Origin: Chloroflexota bacterium
GTDB lineage: Bacteria > Chloroflexota > Anaerolineae > J036 > Brachytrichaceae
Direction: 5' to 3'
Length of the DNA: 44,112 bases
Assembly: GCA_021788625.1 (NCBI GenBank)
Contig: JAJYKL010000033.1
Coordinates: forward strand, 1-44,112
Shown here: piece by piece, positions 8,629 to 16,988 of the stretch
How the letters are laid out: each line of letters begins with the position of its first letter
Position numbering within the stretch: position 1 is the stretch's first letter
Position numbers and translations under genes: made by a program
Notes under the pieces: model-generated
Told to the model about the DNA's origin: nothing
What the model saw: only the letters and a program-made list of their open reading frames with translations
Database searches by the model: none

Positions 8629-9213
8629 CTACGAAGGATGACCGTATAACCACCAGTACGTGTCTGCCGGGGCTTGCGGAACCAGTTCCGGCTCCCATAC
8701 AAATGACCCCGCAGCGAAGTGTCTATACAGGCGACGGTCGCCGGCCTCCAGGCGCGCGAGTTGGTCCGCTGGCTGTGCCACGTCTTCCTTAAGCAGTTCC
8801 AATTTCAACCGCACATGCACATAGGTGGAGTAGGCCTGCCCTTCGGGTGGCGTGGCCAGAGGTCTGCGCGCGAGCATATCGTCCAGGTACCAGTTCCAGG
8901 TGTCCAGCCGGCTCCGGCATTCGCGGTGCGCCTTCTGTGTATACAGCTCCGGCACACGGGAGTGGATACGTTTCACCTGCGCCTGAGCCTGATCCAGGGC
9001 AGCCTGTTGATCCGACTGTAGGGTGGATGCCAGTGCCTGCAGGCGCCAGGTTGTTTCCAGCCAGGATCCGATGGTCAATTGCGGCATCTGCAGGCCAGCC
9101 ACAGCACCGATGGGGTAAAAGAGCACTTCCACGTGCAGGTATTCGTCCAATTGCTCACTGGCTACTTTCGCAAAAACCAGATCGGGTTTCGGATCAATGC
9201 CCATGCCCTGCAT
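8629..9213 (-). CDS. Conserved-looking protein of unknown function, 194 residues
   Basis: I do not recognise this family. The protein appears soluble, with no signal peptide or transmembrane helix. It has a mixed N-terminal part (PDLVFAKVASEQLDEYLHVEVLFYP), a helical middle rich in Gln, Ala and Arg (about residues 55-115), and a Trp/Tyr-rich end (FVWEPELVP ... TYWWLYGHPS). It is probably real: AGGAGGAGGG lies at good spacing before ATG 9213, and its start overlaps the end of the ResB-like gene by 20 bases, which suggests translational coupling. A role linked to the ResB-like membrane protein is only a guess from that overlap. Confidence 0.7.
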   Translation of the reverse strand: MQGMGIDPKPDLVFAKVASEQLDEYLHVEVLFYPIGAVAGLQMPQLTIGSWLETTWRLQALASTLQSDQQAALDQAQAQVKRIHSRVPELYTQKAHRECRSRLDTWNWYLDDMLARRPLATPPEGQAYSTYVHVRLKLELLKEDVAQPADQLARLEAGDRRLYRHFAAGSFVWEPELVPQAPADTYWWLYGHPS

Positions 9214-10699
9214 CCTGGCCCTCCTCCTTTTTCAGAAGAACGGTGGACACCGAGATGCCACCTTCTGCCGGTTCGGAGGTCGTGACAGAAGCAACGCTCG
9301 CTTGCCCCAGACTGGTAGAGTCGGGGGGCGAGGTCTGGGCCACGGGTGTGGCCACTGCCAGCATCTCCCGCACCACGCGGCGCACCCCGCGCCCGGAAGC
9401 ATATACCTCAGTCCAGTGACCGTGGTGCCGCACGATCAGCCGCTGCATCGGCCAGAGCATGGTCGCGATAAGCCCCACGAACGCCAGGCATGCGCCGATT
9501 ACCAGCAGTGCATCACCTGGGTCATACTGCGCGTCCACGGCCACACTGGAGGCAGGCGTAAAAAGGAGGGTGGTGCCACTTACGACCACGCTGGGCCGTA
9601 TCGGCGTATCGGTGATCAGGTTACCGGATGGCACGCCATACACCTGTACATGACCCCCCGCATCCGCTGATACGAGTACCGCCAGGTCCGCCGCCTCGAC
9701 TGCCACCAGCCGCTCCGGCTCGTCGCGCCGGAAGGCGAGTAACACTTCCTGGCTCGGCTCGGCATAACTGGACACGGTGATAGTGAGCGGTTGACCTGAG
9801 GCATTGTTTGCGCGGATGCGATAGCCCGGCGTGATCTCATCCAGGCGCAAGGTCAGGCCATAGGGCATGGACAGGCCGCGTACCCAGGGTATGACCGTTG
9901 CCTGTCCCTCGGATAGAGTGACTGGTTGCAGCCCGCCCTGCACCCGCAGGGTAGCCTTCTGCATGGCATCTTCCACCGCAGCGAGCTGCAGACTCACATG
10001 ATCGTGCAGGGTTGTTATGGCTGCATCCGTCCCGGATTTCTGACCAGCTCCAATCTGCTGGCGTGTCACGCCCCATCCCAATATGATATTGACCAGCGCT
10101 CCGGCAACAGCGATGAGCAAACCGGCGTGCAGCACGCAGGAAAAAAGCTCAGCCCAAGGTTGGCGATCCGCTGCCAGCCAGTCCGGGGCTCCTGGGGTTG
10201 TTTGTCCGGCTGGCACGGAGACGCGGTAGCGATGCGCTCGCAACCACATGGCAGCATCTGGTTGCGCTGGGGCCTGCTCGGTCACTCGCACACGCCCTTC
10301 ATCCCGTAACGTGTCGCTGCACGGACGGTGAAACAGGTGCGCCAGGCGATCCACCAGCCGCAGTAGCACGACAGCGCATAAAATAGCAAGCACGACGTGC
10401 AGCCACGGTGCGCCGTTGACATCAAACAAACCCAGCGCAAGAGTTGTATCGTAACCCGCCCCGGTCTGCACATGGGCCTGGGCCTGCCATTGACTGTAAG
10501 CCAGCGGGTCTGATGTGCCACCAGCCGGTTGCTGCGGTAAAAATAGTCGAGCTGCCAACGCCAATCCAGCCAGCAGGCACAGGATCACCAGTATGGCATC
10601 GCTCGTGAGGACCTGCCAGGCATCGCGCCACGTGTCACGTTGCTCCAAAGCGTCGGCAGCAGGTGGCGAGGCGGTGGGCGGTAACGACATGACGCCCAT
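9194..10699 (-). CDS. ResB-like cytochrome c biogenesis membrane protein (divergent)
   Basis: The 501-residue product has the layout of ResB/Ccs1 proteins: a first transmembrane helix near residues 32-52, a second near 100-118, a third after a conserved Trp (PWAELFSCVLHAGLLIAVAGALV, about 180-202), a large extracytoplasmic domain of beta strands, and a last helix (LLVIGACLAFVGLIATMLWPMQRLIV) near the C-terminus. ResB/Ccs1 works with CcsA/ResC to bring haem to apocytochrome c in system II maturation. No CcsA, ResA or c-type cytochrome gene is adjacent. The C-terminal tail of about 60 residues is Ser/Thr-rich and low in complexity. It is the first gene of a two-gene unit with the 194-residue unknown protein. 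Confidence 0.72.
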   Translation of the reverse strand: MGVMSLPPTASPPAADALEQRDTWRDAWQVLTSDAILVILCLLAGLALAARLFLPQQPAGGTSDPLAYSQWQAQAHVQTGAGYDTTLALGLFDVNGAPWLHVVLAILCAVVLLRLVDRLAHLFHRPCSDTLRDEGRVRVTEQAPAQPDAAMWLRAHRYRVSVPAGQTTPGAPDWLAADRQPWAELFSCVLHAGLLIAVAGALVNIILGWGVTRQQIGAGQKSGTDAAITTLHDHVSLQLAAVEDAMQKATLRVQGGLQPVTLSEGQATVIPWVRGLSMPYGLTLRLDEITPGYRIRANNASGQPLTITVSSYAEPSQEVLLAFRRDEPERLVAVEAADLAVLVSADAGGHVQVYGVPSGNLITDTPIRPSVVVSGTTLLFTPASSVAVDAQYDPGDALLVIGACLAFVGLIATMLWPMQRLIVRHHGHWTEVYASGRGVRRVVREMLAVATPVAQTSPPDSTSLGQASVASVTTSEPAEGGISVSTVLLKKEEGQDAGHGH

Positions 10700-11017
10700 A
10701 TTATACGAACGACTTGAGGGTCTGATGCTTCGTTCCTTTATGGTTGCACCTCAAAAGCGTGTCGGGATAGCGAAGCGCGGGCTATCAGCCTGATGGTGGG
10801 GCTTTAATCAAACGCTCACGATTTACTCGCTGCGGTATCAGAATACGTTAAAGTTCACACCTGATGATTGATCACTGCCGGTTGAGTTACGTCAACAGCA
10901 TATGCGGAACGCTTTCACCAGCCATCAGCTTGGATGAAGGCCAACCCTAAAATACAGGTGCAAAGCACCAGGTGGATACATCGTCATGTTCACTAGCAAT
11001 ACGGAGGATTATCGTAA
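10700..11017. promoter_or_regulatory. Divergent intergenic region between the ResB-like and first HtrA genes
   Basis: These 318 bases must hold promoters for both strands. I see an inverted repeat with arms GTTGA (10881-10885) and TCAAC (10892-10896) around a six-base spacer, which could be an operator. GGAGG at 11003-11007 serves the HtrA start. No convincing -35/-10 pair could be picked, and no RNA gene is visible. Confidence 0.4.
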
Positions 11018-12310
11018 ATGAGCAACCGCAAGATTTGGGTCGGGATCACGCTACTAGTACTTTCATCTTTGGCGTGCGGCCTGACTTTCAGGACACCCAC
11101 CTTTCTGCGCTCCAATCCGTTAAGCCAGACAGCTACACCGGAAGGCACTTCGGCACCTCAGCAAGCCCAGCCAACCGTACAGAGCAATGCCAGCCCGGCA
11201 CCTTCAGACAGGGTGGTGAATCAACCGACCGCTGGCCCCACGCCAACGCTGGTGCCCGCCAGCGGACGTAACATGCTCGACCAGGAAGAGCAGGTACTGG
11301 TCAACATATATCAACGCGTGAACCCAGGTGTGGTCTACATCGACGTAACGGTGGCGGCCACACAAAACTCGCCGGGCGGTGAGGGTACTGGTTCCGGCTT
11401 CGTCATCGACAAGCAGGGCCACATTGTCACCAACAACCACGTTGTGGCCGATGCCAGCACGGTGAATGTCATCTTCGCTGACGGGACCAGTGCCGTCGCC
11501 AAGATTGTTGGCCAGGACGCCTATAGCGATCTGGCGGTGATTCAGGTGCATGTGCCGGCCGATAAGCTCGTCCCGGTTGCATTGGGCGACTCGAGCAACC
11601 TGCAACCCGGGCAGATGGTCGTCGCGATTGGCAATCCGTATGGACTGGCCGGGACCATGACCAGCGGCATCATCAGTGCCATTGGCCGCACGCTGCCAGA
11701 GTCGGTGAACCAATCCAGCACTGCCAACTTCATCAATCCGGAGATTATTCAGACCGACGCGGCGATCAACCCTGGTAATTCCGGTGGTCCACTGCTCGAC
11801 TCACACGGACGTGTGATTGGCGTGAACACGGCCATCCGCAGCACCAGCACCGGGCTCGGCGGCCAGCCCTCGAATAGCGGCATTGGCTTCGCGGTGCCGG
11901 TGAATACCGTCAAGCGCGTCATCCCGCAACTCATCGCACACGGCAGCATCCAGTATCCCTACCTGGGTATCACCTCGCGCGATGGCCTCAAGCTGTCCAC
12001 CATTGCCAATCAACTGGGTAAAAATGTAACGGATGGTGTCCTGGTGTTCGAAGTGGTCCCTGGGGGTCCTGCGGCGCAAGCTGGTATTCGCGGCGGCGAT
12101 CCGCAAAATACGATCACCGTACAGGGTGCACCCATCCCGCTGGGTGGTGACATCATCACCGCCTTCAACGGGCATCCCGTCAAGAACTACACAGACCTGA
12201 TCGCCCAATTGACCGATTCCGCCAAACCCGGTGATACGGTCACGCTGACCATATTACGCAACGGCCAGAAGCAGGACGTAAAGGTGAAAGTTGGCGTGCG
12301 GCCGCAGTAG
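11018..12310 (+). CDS. HtrA/DegP-type serine protease, lipoprotein, with PDZ domain (first of two)
   Basis: HtrA proteases degrade or refold damaged proteins outside the cytoplasmic membrane. This 430-residue protein has a lipobox LSSLAC (Cys20), a Pro/Ser/Thr-rich linker to about residue 85, a trypsin-like domain with the triad His141 (TNNHVVA), Asp171 (YSDLAV) and Ser255 (NPGNSGGP), and one C-terminal PDZ domain (about 320-428). The triad looks complete. GGAGG lies 10 bases before ATG 11018. A second, clearly related HtrA lipoprotein follows on the same strand after a hairpin, so the two may be separately transcribed paralogues. Lipid anchoring rather than free periplasmic location suits a cell with one membrane, but that is inference. 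Confidence 0.93.
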   Translation: MSNRKIWVGITLLVLSSLACGLTFRTPTFLRSNPLSQTATPEGTSAPQQAQPTVQSNASPAPSDRVVNQPTAGPTPTLVPASGRNMLDQEEQVLVNIYQRVNPGVVYIDVTVAATQNSPGGEGTGSGFVIDKQGHIVTNNHVVADASTVNVIFADGTSAVAKIVGQDAYSDLAVIQVHVPADKLVPVALGDSSNLQPGQMVVAIGNPYGLAGTMTSGIISAIGRTLPESVNQSSTANFINPEIIQTDAAINPGNSGGPLLDSHGRVIGVNTAIRSTSTGLGGQPSNSGIGFAVPVNTVKRVIPQLIAHGSIQYPYLGITSRDGLKLSTIANQLGKNVTDGVLVFEVVPGGPAAQAGIRGGDPQNTITVQGAPIPLGGDIITAFNGHPVKNYTDLIAQLTDSAKPGDTVTLTILRNGQKQDVKVKVGVRPQ

Positions 12311-12372
12311 CGATCCCGTGAGGGCTGCGATTCCGTCGTCAGGCAGTCGCGCTCAATGACGATCTGGTCAAT

Positions 12373-12399
12373 TGCCCGTCGGTGCTGAACCGACGGGCA
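12373..12399 (+). terminator. Perfect hairpin between the two HtrA genes
   Basis: Arms of 11 bases at 12373-12383 (TGCCCGTCGGT) and 12389-12399 pair perfectly around a five-base loop. It lies 63 bases after the stop of the first HtrA gene and 70 bases before the second. Only a weak T-rich stretch follows on the plus strand, so it may terminate partly or protect the 3' end. Confidence 0.6.
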
Positions 12400-12468
12400 T
12401 CCTGTTGGGATTGCCAGTGCGGCCGGGCCTTTCATCCTGCTCTCACACTTGGACGGTATATAGGGAAT

Positions 12469-13659
12469 ATGCGTCGACTGTTGCTATCACTCTCTACGCT
12501 ATCACTCATCATCCTGGCCTGCTCATTCGTTCCACGCTTGAACCTGCCTGGTGCACCCGCGCTCAATGCATCATCCATCGAATCACTCAGCCCCACCGCC
12601 AGTGCGCAAGCCACCAGCGGGCCGGCCACCCAGGTCGCCCCCACCCAAACTCCATACGTCCTGGTGATCAACGATCTACAGGACCTGTACATCAGCCTCT
12701 ATCAGCGCCTCAGCCCGTCTGTGGTACATATAACCAGCCACACCCAGGTCTATGATTTCTTTGGCAGCGCCGTGCCGGAGGAAGGTACTGGCTCCGGCTT
12801 CGTCTACGACAACCAGGGTCACATCGTCACCAACGCTCATGTAGTCTCTGGAGCCAACGAGGTGGAGGTGGCGCTGGCTGACGGCACAACCCATAAGGCC
12901 AAAATCGTTGGGACCGATGACTACAACGACCTGGCCGTATTGAAAGTGGACGGCCTGCGACCGGACCAGCTCAAGCCGTTGCCTCTGGGATCTTCACACA
13001 GCTTGAAGGTAGGCATGCGTGTGATCGCAATCGGCAATCCGTTCGGGCTGGACCGCACGCTGACCACGGGGGTCATCAGCGCGTTAGGCCGCACCATTGA
13101 GCGGCAGGACCAGGCTGCGCTGGGTGAGATGATCCAGACCGATGCAGCCATCAACCCGGGCAATTCCGGTGGCCCGTTGCTGGACCTGAACGGTGAGGTG
13201 ATCGGCGTCAATAGCAATATCCAGAGCCCCAATGGCGGGTCGGTGGGGATCGGCTTCGCGGTGCCGGTGGATGCTGTCAAGCGTGTGGTGCCAGACCTGA
13301 TCAGCCACGGCCGCTATGAGCACCCATCGCTGAGTTTTAACGCTTACGAGATCGATAGCAACCTGGCCAGCTTGTTGAAGCTGCCCGTACAGCAAGGGCT
13401 GCTCATCGCCCAGGTGCTGCAGGGCGGTGCAGCCGACCATGCCGGTGTGCGAGGTGCAACGAAGCAGCTACGCACGTATGGCGGCACACTGCTCGTTGGG
13501 GGGGATATTCTCACCGCCATCGATGGTCATCCCATCGCCACGCGTGACGCGATGACGCTTTACCTCGAGAGCAACAAACGCCCTGGCGACAAGGTCACAC
13601 TCACCCTCCTGCGCGATGGACAGCCCCTGACCGTGACCGCCACGCTGGACGCACGGTGA
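12469..13659 (+). CDS. HtrA/DegP-type serine protease, lipoprotein, with PDZ domain (second of two)
   Basis: This 396-residue paralogue of the preceding gene has the same plan: signal peptide with lipobox LIILAC (Cys18), a short Ser/Thr/Ala linker, the protease domain with His124 (TNAHVV), Asp154 (YNDLAV) and Ser233 (NPGNSGGP), and a C-terminal PDZ domain. I chose ATG 12469 because it begins exactly at the signal peptide MRRLLLSLSTLSLIIL. Earlier in-frame starts would prefix Cys-rich, non-signal sequence that overlaps the upstream hairpin. Compared with the first copy it lacks the Asn-rich insert before the Ser motif. The two probably share quality-control duties with different substrates or regulation, but the sequence does not show which. 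Confidence 0.92.
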   Translation: MRRLLLSLSTLSLIILACSFVPRLNLPGAPALNASSIESLSPTASAQATSGPATQVAPTQTPYVLVINDLQDLYISLYQRLSPSVVHITSHTQVYDFFGSAVPEEGTGSGFVYDNQGHIVTNAHVVSGANEVEVALADGTTHKAKIVGTDDYNDLAVLKVDGLRPDQLKPLPLGSSHSLKVGMRVIAIGNPFGLDRTLTTGVISALGRTIERQDQAALGEMIQTDAAINPGNSGGPLLDLNGEVIGVNSNIQSPNGGSVGIGFAVPVDAVKRVVPDLISHGRYEHPSLSFNAYEIDSNLASLLKLPVQQGLLIAQVLQGGAADHAGVRGATKQLRTYGGTLLVGGDILTAIDGHPIATRDAMTLYLESNKRPGDKVTLTLLRDGQPLTVTATLDAR

Positions 13660-13660
13660 T

Positions 13661-14317
13661 TCACGTCTGGTCCATGCCGCGCTCCGTAACCAGCTTACCT
13701 CGCAGGTCTTCGCAGCGCAACCACTCACCTTCGGGCGTAAAGTAGACACGCAGAGTGGCTTCTCTCGTTCTGGCCCAGCCGCGTTCATCAGTCTCCAGCC
13801 GTCCCGGCAACACCAGCGGCTGGCCGCGCTGCAGCATATTCAGCAAGTCCATCACCACCTGCACATTGCTGTGGCAGTGTTCGGTGGCTTTGATCATCGA
13901 CGCCTCATCGCCGGCACGCAGCCAGCCGACCACCGTCTGTGTATCGACACTCTTGCTGCGCCCCAGGTTCGTCCGGGCAATGATGTCCAGCTTGTAGCGC
14001 CGTCTGCTCGCGGCCTCAATCTGCGCCGACAGGTCCAGCACGCGCGGAGCGGTGTGAACCGTCGTGCTGCTACGGATGATGACCAGGTCGTAATTCACGA
14101 TACCCCAGCCCACAACGCGTGTGCCAGGGATGGTCAGGTGCGTCCACAATAAGGTCGCCAAAGACGGAGTCCACATGCGCCAGCCATACATGTCGTCATA
14201 GGTGATGGCCAGGCCCAGGCGCAATGCATTCACACGCTGCGCCTCGGGCAGACGTGCGATATGCGGGTCATTCGTCGAGTCGATTGGTTCACTGTCAAGG
14301 TAGATATCGTCTTCCAT
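13661..14317 (-). CDS. RNase H-like 3'-5' exonuclease-fold protein with degenerate active site
   Basis: The 218-residue product resembles stand-alone RNase H-like/PolB-type exonuclease domains (the YprB/COG3359-like group as I remember it). Motif I is a D-x-E at residues 8-10 (YLDSEP for the usual FDIET). Motif II keeps its Asp at residue 77 (VGWGIVNYDLVII, for the usual GFN..FD). Next comes the family's (R/K)xxLDxIAxxxLGxxK segment (YKLDIIARTNLGRSKS). The motif III region is HCHSNV at residues 147-152, where active relatives have Y-x-x-x-D: both the Tyr and the catalytic Asp are replaced, by His147 and Asn151. The protein may therefore be weakly active or a binding-only homologue. It converges on the second HtrA gene, with stops one base apart. 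No nucleic acid partner gene is adjacent. Confidence 0.62.
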   Translation of the reverse strand: MEDDIYLDSEPIDSTNDPHIARLPEAQRVNALRLGLAITYDDMYGWRMWTPSLATLLWTHLTIPGTRVVGWGIVNYDLVIIRSSTTVHTAPRVLDLSAQIEAASRRRYKLDIIARTNLGRSKSVDTQTVVGWLRAGDEASMIKATEHCHSNVQVVMDLLNMLQRGQPLVLPGRLETDERGWARTREATLRVYFTPEGEWLRCEDLRGKLVTERGMDQT

Positions 14318-14384
14318 CGTACCCCGTCATTCTAGGCTAAGATACGCGGTGGTTCATCAGAAGTGTCAGTGGCCTTAATCAGGA

Positions 14385-14615
14385 ATGAGCATGGCAGGTC
14401 GAATAATGCGTACACGGCGCATCTTCGCCGTCGTGGATACGTGGGACTCACTGCGAACGGAGCGCACCGATTGCCAGCCCTGGCCCGAGGAGGAGACGCA
14501 GCAATTCCTCCACAGCCAGGCGGGTAAGGAGTTCGACCCGGCCGTAGTGAAGGCATTCGACGAGTTCCTCCCGGTTCTTCCCAGGACATCGGTGCACACA
14601 GCCGGTGGGAATTAA
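14385..14615 (+). pseudogene. Remnant of an HD-GYP domain (C-terminal part only)
   Basis: The 76-residue frame matches the last third of HD-GYP cyclic-di-GMP phosphodiesterase domains. It reads RIFAVVDTWDSLRTER, then PWPEEE, then AGKEFDPAVVKAFDEF, corresponding to the family's ARIFAVVDVWDAL ... RPYR.AWP ... AGTHFDPEVV pattern. The HD and GYP metal-binding motifs, which lie upstream in intact proteins, are absent, and an in-frame TAA occurs three codons before the first ATG. I read it as a decayed fragment of a response regulator or sensor gene. The RPYR motif has also drifted to RTDC. A functional small protein is unlikely. Confidence 0.6.
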
Positions 14616-14800
14616 CTCGAAGCTTTCCCTTTCGTATTAGAATCGTCTCTTAACTTGGCACCCGTGACGCATTGCAGCGTGAATGTGCGAGCGCCACCGG
14701 TGAGCAGGTTTGTCATCATTGACCGGCCGCCCGGAGACCGGCACATGATCCAACGGTTCGATATGCATCTTTGACCGCTGCTATGCAAGGAGGATGATTT

Positions 14801-16048
14801 GTGACTATCGAGAAGCGTGACCTGTATCGCCTGCCATGGTCGATGAACGACAACGCCATCGCCTGGCTTGAGGTAACGGACATCTGCAACCTGGCCTGTG
14901 AAGGTTGCTACCGCCAGCGTATCTCGGGGCACAAGACGCTGGAGCAGGTGAAGGAGGAGGTGCTCTTCTTCAAGCGCTGGCGAAATCCAGACAACGTATC
15001 CATCGCCGGAGGCGAACCACTCATTTACCCCCACATCGTCGATCTGGTGGCGTTCATCAAGGAAAACCGGATGAAGCCTGTCATCCTCACCAATGCGATG
15101 GCACTCACACCTGAGATCTTGAAGGAGCTGAAGAAGGCTGGCCTGGCCGGATTCACCATCCACATCGACAGCCACCAGAATCGTCCCCAGTGGCGGCCTA
15201 CCAGCGAACAGAAGCTGAACGAGCTGCGCCAGAACTGTGCCGACATGATTGCCAGGGAGAAGGACCTGTTCGTCGTCTTTAACGCCACGGTCTACCCCAG
15301 CTCCTACCATGAGATCCCCGACATTCTGCGTTGGGGGCAGGCGAACGTGGATAAGGTGCACGGCCTGGTGTTCATCACCTACCGCACGGCGACCACTGAC
15401 ACGAGCGCAGCGCTTGATAATGACAAAAACGTCGTGGACCTGGGCAAGCTGAGCTACGTGCGCGAGCACTTCGACGAGAAGTTCGTGACAGGACCCGAAG
15501 TGGTCCAGATTATTCAGGAAAACTGCCCGGAATATATGCCGTCGGCCTATCTGGGCGGCACGCTGCGCCACGATTCGTTCAAGTGGACGGCCGGCGCCAT
15601 CATCGGCACCAAGCGCAAGGTGTACGGCTCGGTGGGCAAGCACACGATGGAGCTGGCACAAACCATGCATCACCTGTTCCGCGGCACCTATCTGGCCTAC
15701 CTGTCCGAGGCAAATGTCGGCCGTAAGGTGTTCCTGCTGGGTTCGCTGGATAAACTCGTCGGCAAGGCCTCGCGAAATTACTGGGGCGACATATTGCGCC
15801 ACCCCGGGCGTCTGTTCGACAGCGTCCACGTGCAGAGCATAGGCATCATCCAGGCCCCCGATGTGCAGCCCAACGGCCAGGCTGATATGTGCGACAGTTG
15901 CCCCGATATGACCTACTACGACGGCAAGCTGATCAACTCGTGCCGCATGGACGAGTACCGGCTGTTCGGCGGGTTCGTCACCGTGGTGGATAAGGCCAAG
16001 GTCAATTCGTCCGAGCCGGTGCTCTTCCCCGAACAGAACAAGAACTAG
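14801..16048 (+). CDS. Radical SAM enzyme with C-terminal cysteine cluster
   Basis: The 415-residue protein has the radical SAM signature Cys29-x3-Cys33-x2-Cys36 (CNLACEGC), which binds the [4Fe-4S] cluster that splits S-adenosylmethionine. The SAM-contacting SIAGGEPLIYP follows, and partial TIM-barrel strands (PVILTNAMAL, FTIHIDSH). Near the C-terminus Cys364, Cys367 and Cys381 (CDSC ... INSC) could ligate an auxiliary iron-sulphur cluster. The start is GTG, supported by AAGGAGGATGATTT just upstream. It is the first gene of a three-gene plus-strand cassette with a nitroreductase-like flavoprotein 34 bases on and a methyltransferase overlapping that. The reaction is unknown. Candidates are modification of a peptide, lipid or small metabolite. 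I do not recognise the subfamily. Confidence 0.88.
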   Translation: MTIEKRDLYRLPWSMNDNAIAWLEVTDICNLACEGCYRQRISGHKTLEQVKEEVLFFKRWRNPDNVSIAGGEPLIYPHIVDLVAFIKENRMKPVILTNAMALTPEILKELKKAGLAGFTIHIDSHQNRPQWRPTSEQKLNELRQNCADMIAREKDLFVVFNATVYPSSYHEIPDILRWGQANVDKVHGLVFITYRTATTDTSAALDNDKNVVDLGKLSYVREHFDEKFVTGPEVVQIIQENCPEYMPSAYLGGTLRHDSFKWTAGAIIGTKRKVYGSVGKHTMELAQTMHHLFRGTYLAYLSEANVGRKVFLLGSLDKLVGKASRNYWGDILRHPGRLFDSVHVQSIGIIQAPDVQPNGQADMCDSCPDMTYYDGKLINSCRMDEYRLFGGFVTVVDKAKVNSSEPVLFPEQNKN

Positions 16049-16082
16049 GGATTTCACACCCTGCAGGAAAGAAACCAGGACC

Positions 16083-16988
16083 ATGCCGATTCCCGAGGGA
16101 GTCCATGTGGCGCTGGTTGGTTCACGGTCTGACGCGGAAAAGCGTGACGGTCGGCTTAACCATTCAAAGGACAAAGCTGCTATGAGGTTCAGGCTTGGCC
16201 CCGTCAGGTTTGTCAGGAGCCTGCTGCGCATCCTGGCAGGCCATCCGCATGTGCCACCCAGCCTGCAAGACAACGCACTACTGGGCATCCTCCTGCGGCG
16301 GCGCAGCGTGCGCAGCTTTTCCCGCGCGGAAATTCCCGACGACGTATTCCATGCGATTCTGGAAGCCGGTCGTCTGGCACCGAGTACGGTCAACCTGCAA
16401 TCGTGGTCCTTCGCCACCTTTACGGCCCAGTCGTGGCGCAGCCTGTTCGAGCGTCCCCTGCCCTTCAAGGCGCCGCGCGCCGTGATCATCATGGGCGATA
16501 CGCACCGCGACCGGCAGGTACTTGACTCCTTCCCCAAGAGCCCGCTGGTGGAATACACAATTGCGGTGGTGAATGCCTCGCTGGCAGCGATGGCCATGAC
16601 CGTGGCCGCCGAGGCGCTGGGAGTGTCGTCGGTGATGCTTTCGGAAACCGGACGCAGCGGCCTGCTGGACACGGCCTACCTGGCGGAACGGCTAAAGGCA
16701 CCAGCCGGTGTGATCCCGCTGATGACCATCGTGTTCGGTTACACTTCAAGCCCCTACCCGCCCATGCCGCCCAAGTTCCCCCTCAGCACCGTATGCTTCG
16801 ACGGCACCCAGGGATATCCGGAGGTGGACCCGGCTCTGATGAACGACTGGCTGGCGCAGATGGTGGCCGGCTACAACGCCAGCCATCTGGGTTCGTCGTT
16901 CGACGCACAACTGCGCGTATATCAGTCCAAGATCGGCCAGGCCGAAGCTGATCTGCGCAGAATGGTGTTCCGTGACGACTCCGTTTGA
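16083..16988 (+). CDS. Nitroreductase-fold flavoprotein
   Basis: This 301-residue protein has the nitroreductase fold, which holds FMN and transfers hydride from NAD(P)H. Recognisable parts are RRRSVRSFSRAEIPDDVF (FMN phosphate contact and first helix), the EAGRLAPSTVNLQSWSF segment, the ALGVSSVML core and the IVFGY strand. About 55 residues before the core and about 60 after the last strand have no match I recall. The extra C-terminal part (DPALMNDWLAQMVAGYNASHL onward) looks helical. ATG 16083 has AGGA close by; ATG 16182 is an alternative start nearer the fold. Its end overlaps the methyltransferase start by 17 bases, which argues for coupled translation. In the cassette it might reduce or oxidise the radical SAM product, which is inference. 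Confidence 0.85.
   Translation: MPIPEGVHVALVGSRSDAEKRDGRLNHSKDKAAMRFRLGPVRFVRSLLRILAGHPHVPPSLQDNALLGILLRRRSVRSFSRAEIPDDVFHAILEAGRLAPSTVNLQSWSFATFTAQSWRSLFERPLPFKAPRAVIIMGDTHRDRQVLDSFPKSPLVEYTIAVVNASLAAMAMTVAAEALGVSSVMLSETGRSGLLDTAYLAERLKAPAGVIPLMTIVFGYTSSPYPPMPPKFPLSTVCFDGTQGYPEVDPALMNDWLAQMVAGYNASHLGSSFDAQLRVYQSKIGQAEADLRRMVFRDDSV

Noticed and set aside
14720-14755. GC-rich inverted repeat (ACCGGCC...GACCGGC) upstream of the radical SAM gene
   Set aside because: The arms are short and imperfect and there is no U-tract. It may be chance in GC-rich DNA, so it was not listed as a feature.
14612-16672. A 686-codon open frame on the minus strand opposite the radical SAM and nitroreductase genes
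   Set aside because: It is the antisense shadow of two convincing genes. It has no recognisable domain and its frame stays open because of GC-rich codon use.
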